From Bifidobacterium vansinderenii (GTDB taxonomy: Bacteria > Actinomycetota > Actinomycetes > Actinomycetales > Bifidobacteriaceae), in assembly GCF_002234915.1 (NCBI RefSeq), contig NZ_NEWD01000004.1:186001-250000 (forward strand): a stretch of DNA of 64,000 nucleotides, in the 5' to 3' direction. The translations under genes and the position numbers were made by a program. Of the stretch, positions 9,190 to 16,239 are shown one piece after another; the first letter of the stretch is position 1, and each line of letters opens with the position of its first letter. The notes under the pieces were generated by a model. That model had not been told where the DNA came from. It saw only the letters and a list, made by a program, of their open reading frames with translations, and made no database searches.

Positions 9190-9283
9190 CGTTCTCATGC
9201 AGCCGTGCGCGGCCTTTGCGGCCGCTCCCCTCGCCTACGGAGAGTCCACTGGACTCTCCGCCTAACGGCTCGGCACAAGAACT

Positions 9284-9388
9284 AAAAAATTCGGGGATGG
9301 AGCGTCGTCCGCGTTGCCGAAGACTCGACGTATGTGAATACGCCTTCGCCTTCGGCGCCTTGACGACGCACGCATCCCCGAATTTTTT
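9284..9388. terminator. About 105-nt extended hairpin downstream of dapD
   Basis: AAAAAATTCGGGGATG (9284-9299) pairs with CATCCCCGAATTTTTT (9373-9388). The interior continues with GCGTCGTC/GACGACGC and CCGAAG/CTTCGG pairings. The T-rich 3' arm makes a rho-independent terminator on both strands, but the stem is far longer than needed. Confidence 0.75.
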
Positions 9389-9394
9389 ATCCGT

Positions 9395-9531
9395 GCTCCC
9401 TCCTGGGGAGGGAGCTGGACGACGCAGTCGGACTGAGGGAGGGATCGCGACGCATATAGGCGCTGGGGCCCTCCCTCTGTCATGACGTCCGTCATGACAT
9501 CTCCCTCCCACGGAGGGAGAACACCGGTGCC
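9395..9531. repeat. Pair of CTCCCTCC mosaic repeat units
   Basis: A direct unit (GCTCCCTCCTGGGGAGGGAGCTG...CTGAGGGAGGG) is followed by an inverted unit (CCCTCCCTCTGTCATGACGTCCGTCATGACATCTCCCTCC). The inner dyad TGTCATGAC/GTCATGACA is perfect, although other copies have different bases there. Confidence 0.8.
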
Positions 9532-9621
9532 CGACCTTAACTCCCATGCACCCTCTTTCCGGAGACAAGGGGCAATCGGCCCGCCGCGAGATCTCCAGCT
9601 GCGGGTACGTATGCGATCCGC

Positions 9622-9819
9622 ACCAGACCCGCAGCGGAGGAGCCACTACACTGCGGGTCTGGTGCCGAAGCCGAACAAACCCGCAGCCAAGCACACGTCA
9701 CGCTGCGGGTTTGTCATCACAACCAAACAAACCCGCAGCAGGCGACCCCGTACACTGTGGGTTTGTCACAATAACGAAACGGACCCGCAGCGAGGGAAGA
9801 TCCCTGCTGCGGGTCCGTT
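9622..9819. repeat. Tandem array of four stem-loops with 52-bp period
   Basis: Each unit has the arm ACCCGCAG, a 16-nt loop, the arm CTGCGGGT (CTGTGGGT in unit 3) and a 20-nt spacer. Units lie at 9622-9663, 9675-9714, 9727-9766 and 9778-9819; the inner arm ends fall at 9634, 9686, 9738 and 9790, exactly 52 apart. Loops and spacers differ in sequence, while the outer stem pairs change together (CCAGA/TCTGG, CAAA/TTTG, CGGA/TCCG). This keeps every stem paired. The array sits between the convergent dapD and gltA genes; the last hairpin ends 26 nt from the gltA stop. Confidence 0.85.
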
Positions 9820-9845
9820 GTTAATCGGCAAGCGAACCGCAAAGC

Positions 9846-11132
9846 CTACCGCTGGTCGATGGGCACGTAGGCGCGCTCGGGCTCGCCGGTGTATACCTGA
9901 CGCGGGCGGCCGATCTTCGTGGCCGGATCGGCGAGCATCTCGCGGTACTGCGCAATCCAACCCGGAATACGGCCCAGCGCGAACAGCGTCGTGAACATCT
10001 GAGGGTCAAATCCGATCGCACGGTAGATCAGACCGGTGTAGAAATCGACGTTCGGATACAGGTGACGCGACACGAAGTAGTCGTCGTGCAGGGCGATGTC
10101 CTCCAGTTCCAACGCCACGTCGAGCAGCTCCTGCTCACCGGCGAACACGTCGGCGCGCTGCTCCATGATCTGCTTGAGGTACTTCTTCGCAATGGCCGCA
10201 CGCGGATCGTACGACTTGTACACGCGGTGGCCCAGACCGGAGATGCGACGACCGTCCTTCTTCGCCTCCTCCACGAACTCCCTGACGCTCTTGCCGGATT
10301 CGATGATCTCCTCAAGCTGGCGCAGCACGGCCTCGTTCGCACCGCCGTGCAGCGGGCCGGACAGCGCGTTGATACCCGCAGCCACGGCCGAATACAGGTT
10401 CGCGTGCGCGCTGCCGGCGATGCGCACCACCGACGTGGAGCAGTTCTGCTCATGATCGGCGTGGATGATGAGCAGCTTGTCGAGAGCGTCCACCATGAGC
10501 GGATCGGACTCGAACTTGACGTACGGCACGGCGAAGCTCATGCGCAGGAAGTCATCCACATAACCGCGCAGATAATCCGGATACAGCATCGGCTCGTCAC
10601 GGCGACGACGGTGGATGTGCGAGACGATCGTACGCACCTTGGCCATGATGTTGGCCGCCGCCTCGTTGAGCTGATCGGGGTCGTTGATGTCCACGGTGTC
10701 GGGGTGGTAGGCGGCGAGCGCGTTCACCGCCGAGGCGAGCACGCTCATCGGGTGGGATGTGCGTGGGAACGAGCCAAGGAACGCGCGGAACTCCTCACCC
10801 ACCACGGTCTTGCGCAGAATGTTTTCACGGAACTTCGAATACTGGGCCGCGGTAGGCAGTTCACCATACTGCAGCAGCCACGCCACCTCGAGGAAGTTCG
10901 AATGCTCGCACAGCTGGCTGATCGGGTATCCGCGGTAGCGCAGCACTGAGTTATGGCCGTCGATGAACGTGATCTTGGACTCGCACTGGGCGGTGGTGAG
11001 GAAGCCCGGGTCCAGCGTGACCCAACCGTCGTTGCGGAGTTTGGACACCACGATGCCGTCGGGACCACAGGTGGCCTTCACGACCGGCAGGTTGTACGCG
11101 GTGGATTCCACCTCCAGCTTTGCTGTAGACAT
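9846..11132 (-). CDS. gltA: Citrate synthase
   Basis: Condenses acetyl-CoA with oxaloacetate. In organisms without a full TCA cycle it feeds 2-oxoglutarate and glutamate synthesis. The 428 residues contain the family active-site blocks: HGGANEAV with the first catalytic His, GLGHRVYKSYDPR with the second, and the VDFYTGLIYRAIGF block with the Asp. AGGGAGGG lies a few bases before the ATG at 11132. It is monocistronic, and its 3' end abuts the four-hairpin array. Confidence 0.96.
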   Translation of the reverse strand: MSTAKLEVESTAYNLPVVKATCGPDGIVVSKLRNDGWVTLDPGFLTTAQCESKITFIDGHNSVLRYRGYPISQLCEHSNFLEVAWLLQYGELPTAAQYSKFRENILRKTVVGEEFRAFLGSFPRTSHPMSVLASAVNALAAYHPDTVDINDPDQLNEAAANIMAKVRTIVSHIHRRRRDEPMLYPDYLRGYVDDFLRMSFAVPYVKFESDPLMVDALDKLLIIHADHEQNCSTSVVRIAGSAHANLYSAVAAGINALSGPLHGGANEAVLRQLEEIIESGKSVREFVEEAKKDGRRISGLGHRVYKSYDPRAAIAKKYLKQIMEQRADVFAGEQELLDVALELEDIALHDDYFVSRHLYPNVDFYTGLIYRAIGFDPQMFTTLFALGRIPGWIAQYREMLADPATKIGRPRQVYTGEPERAYVPIDQR

Positions 11133-11375
11133 TTGCCCTCCCTAAAACTATGCGACCCGCCCATCACCGTCTACATATCTGCGATATTCGCATGCCGACG
11201 CGTGACCGTACATCGAAATGAACGTTGAAAACGTACGGATCGTCCGACTCACGAAGTGTACGAGTCGTAATGTCGTTTTAGGTTACAGGATGCGCGACGC
11301 CGATGCCGCGTAATGCCCATTTTTGGGAGACCGTGCCCGCAAGCCTCCCATTACACGGTCCTTGTATCTTGTATT

Positions 11376-11422
11376 GCTTCCCCTTGAGGGGAAGCTGTCG
11401 ACGTAGTCGACTGATGAGGTGA
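11376..11422. repeat. CTTCCCC-hairpin/GATGAGGTGA repeat, direct copy
   Basis: GCTTCCCCTTGAGGGGAAGC is a perfect hairpin. It is followed by TGTCGACGTAGTCGACTGATGAGGTGA with its own GTCGAC dyad. It faces the inverted copy at 11506-11554. Confidence 0.85.
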
Positions 11423-11505
11423 GTGCAAAACGGCTGGAATGCGAATATATCGAATCGGTCTGTCGATGACATATATCCGCCGTGTATCCGGTATCCGGCC
11501 GTGTA

Positions 11506-11554
11506 TCACCTCATCAGTCGGTCTTCGACCGACAGCTTCCCCTCAAGGGGAAGC
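11506..11554. repeat. CTTCCCC-hairpin/GATGAGGTGA repeat, inverted copy
   Basis: Reverse complement of the layout at 11376-11422, with a different inner dyad (GTCGGTCTTCGACCGAC). The two copies could pair as one large inverted repeat enclosing about 80 bp. Confidence 0.85.
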
Positions 11555-11626
11555 CAAAGGAATCGAGTGAGATTCGACTGCCGGCTTCCTCAGGGGGAAG
11601 CCGGCGGAATCGCGTGGGACTGGAGA

Positions 11627-12403
11627 CTAGTCGCGGGCGGTGAGGATGATCGGGTCGCCGTCGGTGATCGCGATCGTGTGCTCGCTGTGGGCGCCGCGGG
11701 AGCCGTCGGCGGAGCGCAGCGTCCAGCCGTCCTTGGAATCCTGGTAGATCTCGTCGGTGCTCTTGAGGAACCACGGTTCGATGGCGATGACCAGACCCGG
11801 ACGCAGCTTGTAGCCGTGGTGCGCCTTGCCGTCATTCGGCACGTGCGGGTCGCCGTGCATGATGCGGCCCACGCCGTGGCCGCCGAACTCGAGGTTCACG
11901 GTGTAGCCGTAGGAGTGCGCCACATCGCCGACGGCGGCGGAGATGTCGCCCAGACGATTGCCGGAACGGGCCTGGTCGATGCCGGCGGCGAGCGCCTCCT
12001 CGGTGCACTTGATCAGTCGCAGATCCTCGGGGTCGGGGTCGTTGCCCACCACGAAGCTGATGGCGGAGTCGGCCACCCAGCCATCCACGTTGATCGCCAG
12101 GTCGAGCGACACCAGATCGCCGTCCTTGAGCGTGTAGTCGTAGGGCACGCCGTGCAGCACGGCATCGTTCACGGAGGTGCAGATGTAGTGGGCGAACGGG
12201 CCGGTGCCGAAGTCGGGGGCGTAGTCCACGTAGCAGGATTCGGCGCCCTTGCGCGATTCGATGCGACGCTTGACGAAGTCGTCGATCTCGAGCAGGTTGG
12301 TGCCCACCTTGGTGGACTTCTTGAGGTCGGAGAGGATTCCCGCCACGAACTTGCCTGCGGGGCGCATTTCGTTGATTTCCTGAGGTGTCTTGAGTTCGAT
12401 CAC
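11627..12403 (-). CDS. map: Methionine aminopeptidase, type I
   Basis: Removes the initiator methionine from nascent proteins; a two-metal enzyme in the cytoplasm. The 258 residues carry all five metal ligands: Asp101, Asp112, His176 (GGHGVG), Glu209 (IEPW) and Glu241 (HSEHT). It is a separate single gene here, not next to adk in the spc region where many bacteria keep it. The adk gene in this window (54105-54671) has no map beside it. Confidence 0.96.
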   Translation of the reverse strand: MIELKTPQEINEMRPAGKFVAGILSDLKKSTKVGTNLLEIDDFVKRRIESRKGAESCYVDYAPDFGTGPFAHYICTSVNDAVLHGVPYDYTLKDGDLVSLDLAINVDGWVADSAISFVVGNDPDPEDLRLIKCTEEALAAGIDQARSGNRLGDISAAVGDVAHSYGYTVNLEFGGHGVGRIMHGDPHVPNDGKAHHGYKLRPGLVIAIEPWFLKSTDEIYQDSKDGWTLRSADGSRGAHSEHTIAITDGDPIILTARD

Positions 12404-12601
12404 TGCTGATTCACTTTCTACAGGTTGCTACAGTTCTCATCCACTGTACTCATCGTCACTGTACTGCAACGTCTCGGCATGCGTTGATAACCGTTCTCAT
12501 GCCAGTGGCCGCCTGTGATCGATCGCACAAAACGTCGTGTGAAACATCAGCCGTACGGAATATCGAAGTCATAAGTATGACCGGATCGTTACTCTGGAGT
12601 C

Positions 12602-14674
12602 ATGACAGACACGCTTATTTCCGGCATCGATCCGGCATCGTTCTCCTCCGTGATCAAGCCTTCCGATGATTTCTTCCGCTACGTCAACGGTCCGTGGATC
12701 GACACGTATTCACTTCCCGAGGATCGTGCGCGGTTCGGCGCATTCGACAAGCTCGCCGAGAACGCGGAGAAGGACGTTCGTGACATTCTCGAGGACGAGG
12801 ACAGTCCGGCGATCAAGTCGGCCGTGCTCTACCGTTCGTTCCTGAACCAGGACGCGATCGACGCGGCGGGCATCGAACCGCTTCGTCCCGATCTGGATGC
12901 CGTGGATTCCGCCGCGGACAAGGCCGCACTCACCCGTGTGCTGGGTGCGCTCAACCCGGCCGGCGGCCCGGATCTGATCGGTCTCATGGTCTACCCGAAC
13001 CCGGGCGATCCGGATGTGAACGTGGCGCACGTGGAGCAGGCCGGTCTGGCGCTGCCCGACGAGGCGTACTACCGCGAGGACCGCTACGAGCAGGTGCGCG
13101 CCGCCTATGTGGACATGGTGGCGAACCTGCTGCAGCTCGCCAAGTACGCGGCCACCGGCGACGAGGCGAGCCGCACGGCCGAGCGTTTCCTCGACGTGGA
13201 GAAGCGCATCGCCCGTCATCATTGGGACGTGGTGGCCACGCGCGACGAGGACAAGACCTACAACCCCACCGATTACGCGGATCTGAAGTCCACGCTCGCC
13301 GACTTCGACATCGAGGCGTGGGCGCAGGCGTGGCAGAATGCGTACGATCAGACGGTGGCCGCCGGCCTGCTGCCGATCGACATGCATGCCGTACTCGCCA
13401 AGACGATCGTGCATGAGCCGAGCTTCCTGACGGGCATCAACCGCTTCTGGGCGGAGACCGATCTCGACGATCTGAAGCTGTGGGCGCGCGTGCACCTGCT
13501 GATCGGCTGGGCCGGTTACCTGAGCCACGAGTTCGATCAGGCTCGCTTCGACTTCTATGGCAAGGTGCTTTCCGGCACCACCAAGCAGCGCGACCGTTGG
13601 AAGCGTGCGGTGTCGCTGGTCAACGGCATCAGCGGCGAGGACGTGGGCCGCGAGTACGTGCGCCGGCACTTCCCCGATTCGTCGAAGCAGCGTATGGAGG
13701 AGCTTGTCGCCAATCTGATCAGCGCCTACCGTGCGTCGATCCAGGCGAGCGACTGGCTGGGCGAGGAGACCAAGGGCAAGGCGCTGGAGAAGCTGTCGAA
13801 GTTCTCCCCGAAGATCGGCTACACGAACCACTGGCGCGACTACGGCGCGCTGAGCGTGTCCGACGACCTGTCGCTGGTCGAGAACCTGCGCAACGCGTTC
13901 CGTTATGAGGCCGGTTATCAGCTGTCTAAGGCCGGCAAGGCCGTGGACAAGGACGAGTGGCTGATGAACCCGCAGACGGTGAACGCCTACTATGAGCCGA
14001 CGATGAACGTGATCGTGTTCCCCGCGGCGATCCTGCAGCCGCCGTTCTTCGATCCGAACGCCGAGGATGCGGCCAACTACGGTGGCATCGGCGCGGTGAT
14101 CGGCCACGAGATCGGCCACGGATTCGACGATCAGGGCAGCAAGTACAACGGCGACGGCAAGCTGCACGACTGGTGGACCGCCGAGGACCGTGCGAACTTC
14201 GAGAACCGCACCAAGGCGCTGATCGAGCAGTACAACGGATTCGTTCCCGCGCAGCTGGCCGAGAAGTACGCGGCCGCCGGACACCCGGAGAAGGCGCCGC
14301 ACGTGAACGGCGCGCTGACGATCGGCGAGAACATCGGCGATCTTGGCGGCGTGAACATCGCCATCAAGGCGTACGCGATCTCACTGGGCGCGCCGAACGG
14401 TTCTGCCGAGGCCGTGTCCAAGGCGCTGGAGAAGGCTCCGGTGATCGACGGATTCACGGGCACGCAGCGCTTCTTCCTCTCGTACGCGTCGATCTGGCGC
14501 GGCAAGAACCGTGACGAGCTGGCCGAACAGTATCTGCAGATCGATCCGCACTCCCCCGCCGAGTTCCGTACGAACGGCATCGTGCGCAACGTGGATCTGT
14601 TCTACAAGGCGTTCGGCGTGACCGAGAACGACAAGATGTGGCTGGCCCCCGACCAGCGCGTCCGCATCTGGTAG
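12602..14674 (+). CDS. pepO: M13 (neprilysin/PepO-type) zinc endopeptidase
   Basis: Cleaves oligopeptides. The 690 residues have the zinc motif HEIGH (His502, Glu503, His506) and the third ligand in GENIGDLGG (Glu576, with Asp580), both diagnostic of family M13. There is no signal peptide, so it is probably cytoplasmic and recycles imported peptides. CTGGAG lies just before the ATG at 12602. It is a single gene, divergent from map. Confidence 0.94.
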   Translation: MTDTLISGIDPASFSSVIKPSDDFFRYVNGPWIDTYSLPEDRARFGAFDKLAENAEKDVRDILEDEDSPAIKSAVLYRSFLNQDAIDAAGIEPLRPDLDAVDSAADKAALTRVLGALNPAGGPDLIGLMVYPNPGDPDVNVAHVEQAGLALPDEAYYREDRYEQVRAAYVDMVANLLQLAKYAATGDEASRTAERFLDVEKRIARHHWDVVATRDEDKTYNPTDYADLKSTLADFDIEAWAQAWQNAYDQTVAAGLLPIDMHAVLAKTIVHEPSFLTGINRFWAETDLDDLKLWARVHLLIGWAGYLSHEFDQARFDFYGKVLSGTTKQRDRWKRAVSLVNGISGEDVGREYVRRHFPDSSKQRMEELVANLISAYRASIQASDWLGEETKGKALEKLSKFSPKIGYTNHWRDYGALSVSDDLSLVENLRNAFRYEAGYQLSKAGKAVDKDEWLMNPQTVNAYYEPTMNVIVFPAAILQPPFFDPNAEDAANYGGIGAVIGHEIGHGFDDQGSKYNGDGKLHDWWTAEDRANFENRTKALIEQYNGFVPAQLAEKYAAAGHPEKAPHVNGALTIGENIGDLGGVNIAIKAYAISLGAPNGSAEAVSKALEKAPVIDGFTGTQRFFLSYASIWRGKNRDELAEQYLQIDPHSPAEFRTNGIVRNVDLFYKAFGVTENDKMWLAPDQRVRIW

Positions 14675-14716
14675 TTCGTCTCAACCCCGAAATTCTCCCT
14701 CCCGTGGAAGGCCAGC

Positions 14717-15160
14717 GTTCTCCCTCCACGGGAGGGAGATGTCACGGCTCGTCCGTGACAGAGGGAGGGATCCAACACCTTTACGAAATGCGAGCCCTCC
14801 CTCAGACCGGCCTGCAGCCGGCCAGCTCCCTCCCAAGGAGGGAGCACACGGAAACCACCGACGTCACCGACGTTCTCCCTCCACGGGAGGGAGATGTCAC
14901 GGCCCGTCCGTGACAGAGGGAGGGATCCAACACCTTAACGGAATATGAGCCCCTCCCTCAGACCGGCCTGCAGCCGGCCAGCTCCCTCCCAAGGAGGGAG
15001 CACACGGAAACCAACCGACGTCACCGACGTTCTCCCTCCACGGGAGGGAGATGTCATGACAACGTCATGACAGAGGGAGGGATCGGCACCTTTACGGAAT
15101 ATGACCCCTCCCTCAGTCGCGCTGTTGCGCGCCAGCTCCCTCCCAGGGAGGGAGCACACG
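14717..15160. repeat. Three tandem composite mosaic repeats, 155-157 bp period
   Basis: The phrase GTTCTCCCTCCACGGGAGGG starts at 14717, 14872 and 15029. Each period holds one direct unit (TCTCCCTCC hairpin, TGTCAYG dyad, GAGGGAGGG) and one inverted unit (CCCTCCCTCAG, GCCGGC-type dyad, AGCTCCCTCCC hairpin). The inner dyads differ between copies but remain paired: TGTCACGG/CCGTGACA twice, then TGTCATGA/TCATGACA. This fills the space after the M13 peptidase. Confidence 0.85.
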
Positions 15161-15456
15161 GGGGGATCACCCAGCGTGCGAAGTTATCCACATTTTTTTC
15201 GACGGTGGGGCACGTTGATGCACATTCCCCACACGGCTTTCCTTTTCGCACACGACCGGCGCACAGTGGATATCACCGTTGCTGCGGTGACCGGAATCAT
15301 GGGCGAACTCCTTCTCCTCACTCAGGCACATGCCGATAAAGCACACGCCGATTCACGCCCGTGGATCCTGCTCCGCTGCGGTGACGGGCCAACGTGCATC
15401 GCATCACGTCAATGCAGACGACGCAACCGATGCGAACAAGGAAAGGGGCATCAGCC
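15161..15456. other. Region upstream of the second ssb
   Basis: Holds a perfect DnaA box (15184-15192) followed by a T-run. No gene is visible. It presumably contains the ssb promoter. Confidence 0.5.
15184..15192 (+). promoter_or_regulatory. DnaA-box sequence TTATCCACA
   Basis: Exact match to the consensus DnaA box, followed by seven T residues, about 265 bp upstream of a single-stranded DNA-binding protein gene. A weak relative (AGTGGATAT, opposite strand) lies near 15266. One box can occur by chance. Confidence 0.35.
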
Positions 15457-16122
15457 ATGGCACAATCACAGATCACCATCACCGGAAATGTGGGCGCAGA
15501 TCCGACACGATTCGGCCAGGAGGGCGGCACGCCGGCGTGCTCCTTTCGACTGGCATCCACCCGTTCGTTTTGGAATAGACGAACCAACGCATGGCAGGAG
15601 GCCACCACGACGTGGATCACCGTCAAGGCCTTCCGGTCGTTGGCTTTGAACGCGATGCAATCACTGCACAAAGGGGATGCGGTGATCGTATCGGGCACGT
15701 TGGCCACCGAGGAATGGGAACGGGACGGTATGACTCGCACCAATCTGGTCATCGAGGCCGCCACCGTGGGACATGACCTGACCAAAGGCAGATCGATGTT
15801 CGTCAGGAATCCCGGCAACGGCGGCGGATATCAATCGGGAGGCAATGACGGCGGCTGGCCCGGACCACGCAACGGGGACGGCAACGGGCCGGACGGCGCC
15901 TCCGCTCCGAATGGATCGCCCAACGCGGGCAACGGCGGCGGCAGGATCGGCGTCGATCCGTACGACAATCCGACCATGGGAGACGGCAACGACGAGTTCA
16001 ACGGTTTCGAAGGCAACGGCGGCTGGCCGAATCCCAGCGGCGGACAGAGCGTCGGCCAAACCTACCCAGCCCCACCCCAGCAAGCCGATCCCCAATCTGC
16101 CCCAGCCCCGGTCGGGGTCTAG
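15457..16122 (+). CDS. ssb: Single-stranded DNA-binding protein (second copy type)
   Basis: Binds single-stranded DNA in replication, repair or uptake. An OB-fold domain fills about residues 1-110 (start AQSQITITGNVGADP, then TWITVKAFRSLA). A Gly/Asn/Pro-rich disordered tail follows. The tail ends in PAPVGV and lacks the acidic DDxPF-type tip that recruits partner proteins in standard SSB. The gene is also not between rpsF and rpsR, so it is probably a paralogue. The ATG at 15457 is chosen because AAGGAAAGGGG precedes it; upstream in-frame ATGs lack a ribosome-binding site. Confidence 0.9.
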   Translation: MAQSQITITGNVGADPTRFGQEGGTPACSFRLASTRSFWNRRTNAWQEATTTWITVKAFRSLALNAMQSLHKGDAVIVSGTLATEEWERDGMTRTNLVIEAATVGHDLTKGRSMFVRNPGNGGGYQSGGNDGGWPGPRNGDGNGPDGASAPNGSPNAGNGGGRIGVDPYDNPTMGDGNDEFNGFEGNGGWPNPSGGQSVGQTYPAPPQQADPQSAPAPVGV

Positions 16123-16155
16123 AACAACACTCAACCGGTTTGGAATAGAACGATG

Positions 16156-16190
16156 AAGGGGCCGGCCGCGAGAATGCGGTCGGCCCCTTT
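16156..16190. terminator. Hairpin between convergent ssb and proS
   Basis: AAGGGGCCGGCCGC pairs with GCGGTCGGCCCCTT across a short GAGAAT loop and is followed by T residues. It can serve both genes. Confidence 0.85.
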
Positions 16191-16239
16191 GTATGTCTGT
16201 CGACTGTCGCTGTGGTTCAGCGACCGTCGGTCATCGTGC

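Larger units (their letters stand above)
11133..11626. other. Intergenic region gltA-map
   Basis: About 490 bp. The gltA-proximal part is moderately AT-rich and should carry the gltA promoter. The rest holds two inverted copies of the GGGGAAGCTG repeat and a small CCGGCTTCC/GGAAGCCGG hairpin (about 11582-11607) that can terminate map. Confidence 0.6.

Noticed and set aside
9622-9819. CRISPR array
   Set aside because: The conserved part is two 8-nt arms around a variable 16-nt loop, not a constant 25-40 bp repeat, and there are no cas genes.
14717-15160. CRISPR array or insertion sequence
   Set aside because: Period is about 156 bp with conserved, not unique, spacers, and no transposase frame is present.
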